In this document: piece after piece, positions 43,569 to 54,519 of the stretch
How positions within the stretch are numbered: position 1 is the stretch's first letter
How the letters are laid out: each line of letters starts with the position of its first letter
NCBI GenBank assembly: GCA_027924645.1
Contig: BSBN01000047.1
Location: forward strand, 5,270,001 to 5,334,000
DNA: 64,000 bases
Source of the DNA: Cunninghamia lanceolata
Lineage: Eukaryota; Streptophyta; Pinopsida; Cupressales; Cupressaceae
Reading direction: 5' to 3'
The notes under the pieces: generated by a model
What the model was told of the DNA's origin: nothing
Seen by the model: only the letters and a program-made list of their open reading frames with translations
Databases searched by the model: none
Made by a program: the position numbers and the translations under genes

Positions 43569-44687
43569 TGTTGGCAAGAAACACTATGTGGCTTCATGAT
43601 TATTGTCATTGATGGAAAAAAATTCTATCCCACACATCCGCAAAGCATAGTATGCCTATACCAGAAGTCAGATTGAAGAGTGTTTTGGTTTGGTGAACAA
43701 GAATAGAGCATGCAGCAAGGTCTGACAATCAGGTCCAGATCTCTCAGAGGGTGTAACTTAGCAAGTTGAAGACTTCAAAAGTCAAGAGAAGTATCATGAC
43801 TACTATATTCTAGAGATTGAGCCTCCGATGATGAATCATAGAAAAGATATGAGCATCTAAGTGTTGGGTTCCAGATAAGTAGAGCAGACTGAGGAAGAAC
43901 TGACCGGCAGAGTATCAGCCTTCAATTCGGATGAGTAACTGATGTTGATCAAGCAATTTGAGGGATCATACATGGTTGGCTGACATGATTGACAACTTCT
44001 ATGTCTATGTTCTTGATATGCATCAGATATTAAGCATGGAATTAGCTGATAGATCAGTGTTTTGTAAATATGTTGATTATTCTGGTTACCGACTAGAAAG
44101 ATGTTGAAATCCTTGGTCTAGATATATATACCGGATGTATTTCAGTATGAAGGTGTGTGTGTGTAGATATAGTGTGTGAGGAAAGGCAGAGATAAGTGTG
44201 GAAGCAGTAATACAAGTCCGGTATGTGATAGAATAGTAGCACTAAAAGTAGAGGAAGAATGAAGTGCATTAGATCAGTATATTGAGCCTAACCAGAACTA
44301 AACCTCAGCATATATGGATGCCTCTCATCAGTTCAAACACCTGGTTACCTTCTATAAACCTTGTAGACAGTGAGTCTCTTGTAGGTAGTGTGCCTCTTGT
44401 GAGCAGTGTGCTCAGGCAGTGAGCCCTAATTAGCAAGTGTCATTTTTGTACTTCTTATTCTTTTAATAGAGAATACGATCTTGGGTTAGTCACCCCATGG
44501 TTTTTCCCTTAACAGGGTTTTCCACATTAAAATCCTTGTGTTATGTGTATTGATTTCTTTTCTGCTCTCATGATTATATATGCTTATGTGTTTTGATGCT
44601 ACTCAAATTATATAAGGAAAAATAAAGTAAAGTTATTAGAGATAACTGATTCACCCCCCCTCTTAGTTATCTACCTTGTTTCCAACA
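43569..44687 (+). repeat. 3' LTR of NA1 copy 1
   Basis: 1119 bases matching 15302-16418, with TATATATA at 44123-44130, ending TTTCCAACA. The TGACA duplication follows at 44688-44692, after which the outer copia frame resumes. Confidence 0.92.
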
Positions 44688-45660
44688 TGACAGTCTTGTG
44701 AAAATTAGCTCCATACAAGCAGCAAGAGGCATGCCAAAGATTATCAATCCTATAAGCACCTTTTGTAAAGAATGTCAGATTGGGAAGTAGACAAGGATAA
44801 AATTCAAGATCAAGGTGTATTCTTCTACAGAGCCTTTTGGAACTGATTCATACTAACCTATGTGGTCATGCCAGAACAAGGAGTCTCCAAGGTGAGAGGT
44901 ATTTTATATTACTCATTGATGATTACTCTAGGATGACATGGGTTGCTTTTTTGAAAGAGAAATCAAAATATTTTAGTAGGTTTAAGATTTTTAAATCCAT
45001 GGTTGAAAATGAAATGAATTCTAGAATCAAGTGCTTAAGGTCTAATAGAGGTGGTGAGTTCACTTCAAATGAGTTTGAAGAATATTGTGAAGAACATGGA
45101 AGAAAGAGTCACTTATCTGCTGCAAGAACTCCTCAGCAAAATGGAGTTGTGGAAAGAAAGAATAGAACAGTTTAGGAGATGGCTAGAGCCATGTTGAATA
45201 AAGCCAAGCTGCCTAATGAATATTGGAAAGAACTCCACATTGTTGTCTACATTCTTAACAAAGGATAACTAAGAGTGAATAGCACCAAGACTCCATATAA
45301 GTTATGGAATGGAAGAATAACTTCTGTCAAGTATTTTAGAGTCTTTAGAAGCAAATGCTACATTAAGAGAGATGAAGAAGGTTTGGGAAAGTTTGACTCA
45401 AGATTTGATGAAGGAATTTTTCTTGGATACTCAACTAGAAGCAAAGCTCACAAGTGCTGCAATAAAATACTGAGAAAGATAGTTGAGAGTGTAAATGTTA
45501 GGGTTGATGAAGAGTCACATCCAATAACATATGAGTAGGAAGATTGTTGTTCAGATGAATCTTCTTGCATAGAAGAAGAAGAAGAAGAAGTTGAAGAAAA
45601 GGAAGAAACACAAGAGAAGGTCACCAAGGCTCCTACCAAGTATGTTCAAAAGAATCACTC
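44688..45660 (+). pseudogene. Copia integrase of the outer element
   Basis: It resumes with SLVKISSIQAARG and CKECQIGK (the last Cys pair of the zinc site). In the core both catalytic aspartates are replaced by Asn: ELIHTNLCG (~44840) and CLRSNRGGEFTS (~45030). The Glu is kept in QQNGVVERKNRT (~45135). The usual C-terminal block YFRVFRSKCYIKRDE..LGKFDSR..EGIFLGYS is at ~45310-45435. Stops lie at ~44809, 45172 and 45536 and a frameshift at ~44830. Both Asp losses are G-to-A on this strand. The enzyme is dead. Confidence 0.88.
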
Positions 45661-45739
45661 AGAAGATTAGATAATTGGAGACAAGAATAAAGGTGTACAG
45701 ACTAGAGGAAGATTTGCAAGGACAAATGAATAGGTAAAC

Positions 45740-46440
45740 TTCTCCTTACTATCTAAGATAGAACCTAAAACTTTTGCTAATTCTAGCAGGGATGAAGGAT
45801 GGATCCAAGCAATGGAAGAAGAACTAAATTAGATAGAGAAAAATTAGACTTGGGAATTGGTGCCAAGACCTAAGAACAAAAATGTGATAGGCACAAAATG
45901 GGTGTTTAGGAATAAATGAAGATGGAGAAGTGGTTAGAAACAAAGCAAGGTTGGTCTGTAAAGTTTATTCACAGGTGGAAGGAATTGACTTTAAGGAGAC
46001 TTTTGCTCTAGTGGCAAGAATGGAGGCAATCAGGATGCTTCTTGCCTTTGCAGTTCATAAGAACTTCAAGGTATATCAAATGGATGTCAAATCTACCTTG
46101 TTGAATGGTGACTTGGAAGAGGAAGTTTACATAGAGCAACCTGATGGATTTCATCTATCAGAAGACCCAAACATGGAATGCAAGGTTGGTCAAGTATTTA
46201 CTCCAGCAAGGCTTCAAGAAAGGTATTGCAAATAGCAATCTATACATCAAAATTGAGAATGAGCAAATATTGATAGTAGTTGTGTATGTTGATGATATAA
46301 TTTTTGGTGGCAATGATGAAATGTGTAAGAAGTTTGTAGAAGAGATGTAGAAGGAATTTAAAATTTCTATGTTAGATGAGTTATCATTAGATTTCTTGGA
46401 CTCCAAATTGCTCAATTAGATGAAGGTATATTTATCACTC
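45740..46440 (+). pseudogene. Copia reverse transcriptase of the outer element
   Basis: WIQAMEEELN (~45800), [12 protein letters not shown] (~45885), [24 protein letters not shown] (~45940), [23 protein letters not shown] (~46075) and the catalytic VVVYVDDIIFGGNDE (~46275) are all clear. Between ~46165 and 46200 about 20 residues are missing, the stretch where copia RTs have LKKALYGLKQ, so an internal deletion with frame change has occurred. Further stops lie at ~45829, 45847 and 46348. Confidence 0.88.
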
Positions 46441-47212
46441 AAACAAAGTATGTCAAGGAGATGTTGAAAAAGTTTGGTATGGAAGATTGCAAACCAGTGA
46501 GTAATCCTATGGTTATTGGTTGTCATTTGAGCAAAGATGATGGGTCACCTCAGGCTGATCAGAATCTATATATGTCTATGGTTGGGGGAATGTATTGTAG
46601 CTAACAACATCAAGGCCTGACATTATGCGAGTTGTTTGCATGGTTGCAAGGTTTCAAGTTGATCCAAAAGAAACATGTGTGAATGTAGTCAAAAGGATTT
46701 TCAAATATTTGAAGAGCACTCTAGATTATGGATTATGGTATCAAAAAGGTGATGAATTTTCCCTGAGAACATATATTGATGCAGACTAGGCTAGTAATGT
46801 TGATTATCAAAGAAACAACAGTGGTGGAGCTTTCTTTTTGGGAGACAAATTGGTCTCATGGTTTAGTAAGAAGCATGATTCAGTATCCTTATCAATATCA
46901 GAAGCAGAGTATATAGCTGCAACATCCTGATGCACTAAAGTGTTGTGGATGAAGAAAACATTGAAGGATATCAAGGTAATGTATGATGAGCCAGTTCCTA
47001 TCCTATGTGACAATACAAGTGCCATAAATATTTCAAAGAATCCACTGATGCATTCTAGAACCAAGAACATATCTATCAAGTATCACTTTTTGAGAGAGAA
47101 GGTTACAAATCAAGAGGTAAAATTGGATATGTACCTACAAAGGATTAGGTTGCAGACATCTTTACAAAGGCACTTTCTAAGGCCACATTTGAATATCTTA
47201 GATAGAATTTAG
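46441..47212 (+). pseudogene. Copia RNase H of the outer element
   Basis: It contains DYGLWYQKGDEF (~46725), YIDAD.ASNVDYQRNNSGGAFFLG (~46770), VSLSISEAEYIAA (~46885) and PVPILCDNTSAINISKNPLMHSRTKNI (~46990), with a frame slip near 47120. The acidic residues of the active site (Asp in YIDAD, Glu in SEAEY, Asp in LCDNT) are present, but stops at ~46788 and 46928 break the frame. Confidence 0.85.
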
Positions 47213-47494
47213 GGGTTGTTTCCCCTCCTTCTAACTAAATGCATAGATGGTCCATCTATCCAGGGGGAGCAGTTCAAGACATATTTTTATCCTTGGATTG
47301 ATGAAGGCTACCTCTCAGGGGGAGCAGGTAGAAAGAGGCTAAGGAGGATGAAATTAATTGTGTAGACAGGGGGATCTTGTATGTTTTTTTGTAGGTACAG
47401 AGGAAGACCACTAGCTCTTTGCCCTTGATGTCAAAGGGGGAGAAAATTTGCATTTCACGTTCATGTTTCCATCAATGCCAAAGGGGGAGATTAT
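47213..47494 (+). other. Outer copia 3' non-coding region and polypurine tract
   Basis: Purine runs CAGGGGGAGCAG occur at ~47256 and ~47314, with further runs near 47366 and 47436. The last, AAAGGGGGAGA at 47480-47490, abuts the 3' LTR and has the same CCAAAGGGGGAGAT form as the NA1 tract. Confidence 0.7.
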
Positions 47495-49195
47495 TGCATA
47501 TGTTGTCATTGATTGCAACAGAGTTGTGGTGGAGAAGACATAGTACTATATATGATGTCAAAAGAGTGAATATCAGAGGAGTAGACAAAGAGTGAAGATC
47601 AAATGAGCATACAAAGAGTGAAGCTCAAAGGAACAAACAAAGGAGTGATGATCAGAGAAGTTATGAGGTGAAGTCATAAGCATGCTATTTGATTAGAATC
47701 ATCTGTACACAATTGTACCTTATCTTTTGAAGTTCATGGACAGATGAAAGTTGTCAAGAAGAGGTTGCGGTTTCTTGTTGTTGATGAAAAGAGTTGTGTT
47801 TGTTGTCTAGTGTTGTGAATGCTACATTTGAGTCTCTTGATAAAAATCATTGCATGAGATATGAAGGGAAGGGTATAAGGTTTGAATTGACAGGAAGTTG
47901 CACTGAAGAAGCTTAGGAGGATGCTTCGCATTCCTCCACATTTGAAGATATGACCATGTGGTTTGGAGGTTAGATAGAGATAGAGGTGAAGTATGTATGA
48001 TCCAGATTTTAGATCATAAAAGTTACCATAGAAGATTCCAAAGATAGCAAAGTGAAGACAGTGGTATAGTTGTGTTGCAGTCAAAAAGAGTCAGAGGAAT
48101 ACTCCACATTTATCCAGATTTGAAGATGTGATCTTGTGGCTTGAAGGATAGTTGAATACATATGAGAAGTATGATATACTCAAGTTTCAGATGTTACAAT
48201 GTACTGCATAAGTTCTCTGGAGCTAGCAGAGTAAGGACAAATCATGTTGCTGATTAGGGTTGTCAGAAGGAGAATGTAAAAGCCACCACATTTCACCACA
48301 TTACAATATTTGGCTTTGTTGTTTGGAAGATATGTTCAGATTGTCTATATGTTTTCTCATTTCAAGTTTTAGGTGTTGAGAAGTACTGCAAGTCTATTTT
48401 TTCAATGTTTTATTTCAAGACTGTGTATTCAGAGTTTGAAATAGATGTTGGGTTCAGTGTCTGTTAATTTGTGCCAACATGAAGTAGCATGAGGTTGTGA
48501 AAGGAGTGTATGAGAATCTTTTTTCAAGTCATATAATGTTTGTAAAGTGATTCACATGATGTTATTTGGTCTCTTTGGTACCAATTTAAGTCTAGAGCTA
48601 ATGCATGAGAGGAATAAGTACTTGTGAAGCCGACTAGATGTGTTTAGGAGATTGTGCCGTGCATTTGGAAGTGTGTGTCAGCATGGATATGTGTGCTAAG
48701 GAAAAATAGGTCCTAGTTATCACTTGGTTTGAATTGCATTGGATTTTTACATTATTACTGATAACTTTGGAAGCCGACTTGTTTTGTCCATTACACATTT
48801 CATGTTACACATTTCATGTTACACATTTCATCTTGGCTGACAAAGGAGAGATTTTTTGAAGACTTGCGGAGGATATAAATGAAAGATCAAGTTTGTTACA
48901 AGGTGATATGAGTGTGAGTGAGAGTGTGTAGGTGTAAGAGTGAATGTATGTGTATGTACGGAAGGATATATGATCTGAAAGGTTGAGAAGGAACACTGGG
49001 AGGTACAATAAATGATTCATAACAGAGGTAGTATTGTGTTGTGCTACGAAGGTATTGGAAGAAGGTGTGGAAGTAGAAGAATCTATCAAGTGTTTTGGTG
49101 CAGAACTTGGAGCCTCTTCTTGTAAGTGTTGTAGGACTTTAGGGAGTTGTATCTTCCTTTGGGTTGGAGCCCATAAAATAGTGTTTAGGGAGTTG
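47495..49195 (+). repeat. 3' LTR of the outer copia element, first part
   Basis: It starts at or near TGCATATGTTGTC directly after the polypurine tract and is cut by NA2 at 49195. The remaining end is at 55768-56075. Near the cut are tandem ~46-bp units (GGGAGTTGTATCTTCCTTTGGG... at 49143-49188), continuing after the insertion. Total LTR length is ~2 kb. The left edge is approximate because the 5' LTR is truncated. Confidence 0.75.
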
Positions 49196-50423
49196 TGTTT
49201 AGGGCAAAATTGTATTTGTTAATGATCTAGTGTTTAGATGTTTAAATCCACCTCTCCACCATACATTGAAGGATCTAGGGTCAAGTGGCAAGCACTATCA
49301 TACCCTAGGTCACTTGAAAATGAAGGGAAACTTAGATTAGGGAATTCAATTATTAATTTTCCTTCTCTTGTGTCTAATTAACCATTAAAACCCTAATTAT
49401 GCAAATACAAAAACAAATTGATGAAAGATGGAAAAAGATCTTACAGACGGGACTAAAATGACAATTCATAGAATACCTATTTTCAAGGTTTTGAGGTGGA
49501 ACAGTCAGGGACACTGGTGCGAGTGCCCAAGTCCAAGGTAGCTACTTTTTTGGGGAATCGAGACATCCTTCCAACACTGATCAGCCCTATAGCTTCTATT
49601 TCTCAAAATCTATCTGTGAAGGACACTGTTGCAGGCACCCTAGTCCTGGAAGTGCTCCTTTGTCTAACTTTTCTTGAGATCCCAAATCCTTGATGCCTAC
49701 CACTCCTTCCTGCAACTCCACTTTTCCCAAATGCGACACCTGTAACTTGCAATGACAAGACTTGGTTTGGGGGTTGTGGTGTTTAAAGGCTTGCCTCAGT
49801 CAAGCTCCAGAGGACACTTAAGTCTCTGAACACTGTTATTAGACAAAGAGTGCATGCCCTTGTGAGGTAGATGCAAAAAACCAAAGGAATCAATGATAAA
49901 AACACAATATTATGTCACCTAGTAGTGAAGCTCTCATGGAGGAAGATGCTCTTCATTCCATGAGAAGATTGATGCTCAAATCTGCAAGTATCAACACATA
50001 AAATGTACAAGTCTACTCTTGCAACATAATAGAAAGCTTTGAATCACCTTGAGAATGCCTAGAGTTCACAATGATCATCTAGTTTACAAATGAATACCTA
50101 CACATGCTTATATATGCACCTACAAGCATTCCCGCCAAGATTTTAAAAATCAAACTTTACCATGTCGGCAAAAGAACCAACTAACGGTCATAAATCGACA
50201 CCTAGAAATTGGGGCTGCCCCAAAATAGGGCATGGGCACCCAAGTCTATTTTGGGCAGAGTACAGCTCAAGGGGTCCACCTAGGTCCTATTTGTCATGGA
50301 AACTAGGTCTCATTCCATCAGGATGCTAAAATATGAACTAAAATGTCCTAAATGCACTTTAAAGACCTGGGAGCTAAACCTTATGAGGGAAAAGCTCCCA
50401 AGGGGACATTTTCTGATGTTACA
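49196..50423 (-). repeat. 3' LTR of NA2
   Basis: On the + strand it reads TGTTTAGGGC...GATGTTACA, 1228 bases, matching 54520-55762. On the minus strand a TATATAAG-type box lies at 50108-50117 (GCATATATAAG), changed to GCATGTATAAG in the other LTR. Confidence 0.85.
50108..50117 (-). promoter_or_regulatory. TATA box in the NA2 LTR
   Basis: GCATATATAA on the minus strand, ~310 bp into the LTR. The equivalent in the other LTR (55428-55437) has one change. Confidence 0.45.
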
Positions 50424-50441
50424 TTTAGCCCCCACTTTAAT
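50424..50441 (-). other. Polypurine tract of NA2
   Basis: On the minus strand TAAAGTGGGGGCTAAA runs directly into the LTR start TGTAACATCAG, fixing the element's orientation. Confidence 0.75.
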
Positions 50442-52222
50442 GTTTGTATAAATACAAGGCCAATACATGCATTAAAGTAAGGTCACAAACACAACAAACA
50501 CACCAAGCACATAGAAGACACACCAATCACATAGAAAACAGTAACAAGCACGCAAAACATAGAGAAGACAGTTACAGTCATGCAGAACACGACGAAGATA
50601 ATCAATGCATAGAAGACACATTAATGCATGGAAGACATAAATGATATCTTTTCTTTTCTTTTTCTCATATATATGAAATGCAAATGCAAGTACTAGAAAG
50701 TAAACAAACCTCCCAAAATGCAGGAATCACTACTTGAAGGTGCTGGTCTCTACATATGGGGCAACACACATGCAATACATGCAAAACCTCCCAAAATGCA
50801 CGAAGCACTACTCAAAGGCGCTGGTCTCTACATATGGGGCAACAAACACACCATACAAAACAAGTATGCCAAAACACACACACTTGAAGACACAAAGAAA
50901 ACATGGCAGACAAGCGATGGTGTGTTCCCTATTTCTAGGCTCATCACCATCTTAAGCACATTACAGGCACACACCGACAATTGTACTTCACCACAAAAAT
51001 CACCAAAGACACATTTAAGGGTTGATTTAGTCACATAACTGCTCCCCATCTCCGCAGAGGACTTTTGAAAATGCAACCCCACCCGCATCACAGAGACACC
51101 TTATAGTGAAAAGGAAGCATGGCATACCACCCCACCCACGTCACAGAGATGCCTTACAGTTAAAAGGAGGTATGAGCTCAAAAGTATACAACACCACCTG
51201 CATCACGGAGATGCCTTAAGATGAAAAGGAGGTATACGTAATAGATAGATTGATTGATTGCAAACAAACTCAGGATGTAGGAAGTACTCATCATACTAGC
51301 CTACACCTGAGGACAAGCACATTGCTAACATCTATAACGGATAGCTTACCTTATATATGCCCCCACCTTAAGGTGGTTGATATAAGCTATTGATATCAAA
51401 CACATTAAGGTAGGAAGAAAACACACAAGGGAACACTGACTTTTGCAAAGCCCGTGCCCCCCAGAGTTGACATGTACTTTACGATCACCAAATGTTCTCA
51501 CAAACACATCCCTGCAAGAAACATGTCAGTGTCTACAACATCATGATAAACAACAACATCAATGCATATGATTAACCACACAAAGAGCCAAGGTTATACA
51601 ATCAATTTGGAGTTTGAGGATAACTATGAGGCTATATCATGAAGCTCTCTAAATCAAGTACCACCAAGGTTAGATTTAAAGGCAAACAAAGGTGCACGAA
51701 GTAGCAGTATTGTTAAGGTTTGTAAATGCGATAGAAACATCATGAAATTCACTACATGGAAAGCATGAGTGCTTCCACTATCCAAGCATCAAATAAGATA
51801 TACAACCCCATCATCATATTAGGAACTAAGTCCATTTTTTGATTGCTCTCGAAAGGGACACTAGGTCCGCATCAGTGTAAATGTTTGTCGTCATTCACCA
51901 CTAGGTGGAAGCACTAGAGGAAGGGAAACAATAAATAAGAGATTTGAAAACAAGTGTCTTAGGGACAGTCATATAGGAGGGTGCCCCAAAGTCACCAACC
52001 ATGACGCTATGTTCGTAAGACACAACACACAACAATGAAATCAGAGAGAGCAATATAGAAGAATGATGATACAAATAGAGGAAGGTCACAACTGGTATCC
52101 CGGACCTTATGGGAGAATTCAAGGTCATTCCAAGAGGCCTAAACAACATATAACACCTCATGGGGGAAGCACATCATGAGAGAGATAATGGGTTAGAGAT
52201 ACCTACTTGTAGGGTCTTCATG
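50442..52222 (-). repeat. NA2 3' region with short tandem repeats
   Basis: It holds scattered CATAGAAGACAC-type words (50500-50640). A ~60-bp unit occurs twice at 50710-50771 and 50788-50849 (CTCCCAAAATGCA...GGTCTCTACATATGGGGC). A unit with CACCC..TCACAGAGA..CCTTA..AAAAGG occurs three times at 51075-51236. No coding sequence is credible here. Confidence 0.6.
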
Positions 52223-53059
52223 CTAAGTCTTATCATCAAGTAAATCATTGTCATCCTCCCACTCCCTAGTGTTAGTGTAAGGTGGGATATACGGTATCAT
52301 AGCCCAATTTATATCTTGCTTATTAGATTGTTTATTGTTAGGATCATGTTTGTTTGGTTGAATTTTGGGATCAATGTTTTCTTGTTGAGATCTAAGGTAA
52401 GCTTGTTGCCTTGCCTTCCTCTTTTTTGCAAGTTGACGTTGTATTTTATGACTCAGTTTTTGTAAAATAAGGCTTTGCTTTGTTATGGATTTTTTTGTTG
52501 TAGAGGAGGAAGCACCAAGATCAAAGGTCCTTTGTCTAGGAGGAATATTTTCTTGTTGGAGCTTACTATCATATTTATTCTCTATCCTCTTAGTGATGTC
52601 CAAATGACTTGAATATACAAACAAAGGAGGGACATAAAAGGTCTTCCCTTCCTTAGTGAAATCCAAGGTGTGCGAATAGTCTACTAAAGGAATAAAGTTG
52701 GTGGGATGATCCACAGAGGTAGGAATTTGATTATTTTTAAATGAATGCTTATTTTCTACCCATAGAATATGTTTTGTTAAAGGGAGCTCTTCATTCACTA
52801 TTGCTTCATCTTGGCCAGGGAGAGCAATGGAATTACTAAAGCTATCCCTAGGATTTTCATTTGTGTATTCAGTTATAGGGGAAGTAGGATAACTTATGGG
52901 ATCATCACCAACTTTTTCCTTACTACTCATGGAGAAGAACTCAGTTAAGCTTTCTAAAATCGTAGGATGTTCACTCATGAGAGTTAAAACTTGGTCAAAA
53001 TCAAGGTTTCTGATAAATGCATGCAAAGATGCCATTGAAAAATGACATGGAGTTTCCAT
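52223..53059 (-). CDS. NA2 ORF, 278-aa protein of unknown function
   Basis: The only long uninterrupted ORF in NA2. It starts METPCHFSMASLHAFIRNLD and ends in an acidic tail (REWEDDNDLLDDKT). The N-terminal ~45 residues look helical (FDQVLTLMSEHPTILESLTEFF). The middle is Ser/Pro/Asn-rich. Residues ~185-235 form a basic helix (KLSHKIQRQLAKKRKARQQAYL) that could bind RNA or act as a nuclear signal. There are no zinc knuckle, protease or enzyme motifs. No stop or frameshift is seen, in contrast to nearly every other gene in the window. It could be a highly reduced gag or a captured gene; I cannot tell which. Confidence 0.6.
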   Translation of the reverse strand: METPCHFSMASLHAFIRNLDFDQVLTLMSEHPTILESLTEFFSMSSKEKVGDDPISYPTSPITEYTNENPRDSFSNSIALPGQDEAIVNEELPLTKHILWVENKHSFKNNQIPTSVDHPTNFIPLVDYSHTLDFTKEGKTFYVPPLFVYSSHLDITKRIENKYDSKLQQENIPPRQRTFDLGASSSTTKKSITKQSLILQKLSHKIQRQLAKKRKARQQAYLRSQQENIDPKIQPNKHDPNNKQSNKQDINWAMIPYIPPYTNTREWEDDNDLLDDKT

Positions 53060-53160
53060 TTCAATGTAATATCAGATTTTTAGAAGTTTTTCAAATTGAT
53101 GCAAAAGACAAGTGCAAAACTATATGTAAAACTAGCCTTAAATGCTTGATTTTTTGTACT

Positions 53161-53840
53161 TTTTTCAATGCAAACAAATAAACCAAAGGGTGCTGTAAGG
53201 AATTCAGTCAAGGGAAGAAAGTTATATGTCTGATATAATTCCAAAATAGAAATATAATCACTCTCAACACAATCTTGATGTAAATACAAGATAATGCTAA
53301 GTCAAGATATAGTGAAAATATGTCAAAATAGGCACTGTTTCACCAAAATTCAATGCAAAAGAGCATAACAAAGGGTGTTGTGAGGAAAATGATGATGGAC
53401 AGAAAATAATATGAGTGATAACAGCCACTTGGTATCAAAATAACCAACACAACATGATTTTAGCGCCACTTAAGGTCAAACCCTAGTGAAAATATAGCAA
53501 AAATAGGCTATTTTTCATGGTTTTTCAATTCCAAGACCTAGTAAAGGAGGTGTTGTAATGAATTTTTGGAGGTAAAGACAACAATATCAATAATATCACT
53601 CACCATAATCCATAAAATTGATCACAACATGCTTGGAGTGCAAACTAGGTCAAACCCTAGGGCCAAAATAGCCAAAATGTGTGGTTTTTTGCAAAATTTT
53701 CACTACAAGAGCCCAATAAAAGGGTGTTGTGAATATTTTTATGAGGGGCAGAAAATTATTACCCTGATAACAGAAAATTAATGCAAAAATACTTCACAAC
53801 ACACCTTCAGTGCAAGTTTAGAGAGTCGATAAGGCCGATT
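53161..53840 (-). repeat. Four diverged ~175-bp tandem repeats in the NA2 leader
   Basis: The marker AAAGGGTGTTGTGA (or close) starts at 53185, 53370, 53543 and 53718, so the period is 173-185 bp. Other parts also align, such as GGTCAAACCCTAG (~53474, ~53649) and AACACAA..TGATT. The copies lie between the primer site and the ORF. Confidence 0.7.
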
Positions 53841-54503
53841 TAAGCGAAAATCGTTGTTTTTGAAGCCCTAGGTATGAAATCTTGGGAAAAAAATTCTATG
53901 TGAATAATTTGAAGTCTGATTTATGATGAAATTGAATTATTCTTAGATCTGAAAATGATTTTTAATCCTTAACATGCAAAATGCCCATGCAAATTTAATG
54001 AAAATGCATCAAAATTGCTAATTTTTTTTTTAAAATTTTCTATGTAAACATGCAAATATTTTAAATCTAAATGAAAATTCACACTAAAATGAAAGACTAA
54101 ATCCAAATACAAATTTGAATGAGCCTCTAAAATTAGTATAAAAATATGATAAAAAATTTTGTCTACAAACCCTAGACTTTGGAATTACTAGGTTATATAA
54201 AATTGTCAAAATTTCCACAAAACCGTAGCAATTAAATGATGAAAATGCAAGGAAAAATTTTGAATTTTTGCATTTTTCTATAGTTTATATAATATATGAT
54301 GCAAAAATCATGAATTAGGAAAATTTAGAAAGAATTGATGCAATTTAGTAAGCCAAACAATGCAATTTTTTTGTATTTTTCCAATTTTTTCAATTTTTTT
54401 TTAAATTTTTCTCAATGCAACAAAGTGAATGCCTATATGAATGAATGAAATCATACCAAATCTAAAGACAAACACTCATAAATTTTCAATTTAAGTCCAA
54501 AAA
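53841..54503 (-). other. NA2 leader, AT-rich part
   Basis: Very AT-rich sequence with T and A runs between the primer site and the ~175-bp repeats. No gene seen. Confidence 0.5.
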
Positions 54504-54516
54504 CATGGGTTCACCA
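54504..54516 (-). other. Primer binding site of NA2
   Basis: On the minus strand TGGTGAACCCATG begins three bases after the LTR end. It has the TGG start but is unlike the tRNA-Met site of the copia elements, so NA2 uses another tRNA and probably another partner. Confidence 0.6.
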
Positions 54517-54519
54517 AAA

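Larger units (their letters stand above)
15302..44687 (+). mobile_element. NA1 copy 1: non-autonomous LTR element, split by element G
   Basis: LTRs at 15302-16418 and 43569-44687 begin TGTTGGCAAG and end TTTCCAACA. They are flanked by a perfect TGACA duplication (15297-15301, 44688-44692). By eye the first ~240 bases of the LTRs differ at about 7% of positions. Internal parts are the primer site, ORF1 (zinc knuckles), ORF2 and a polypurine tract. No protease, integrase, RT or RNase H is present. Without the nested G element it is ~7.6 kb, the same as the second copy at 57484. Confidence 0.9.
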
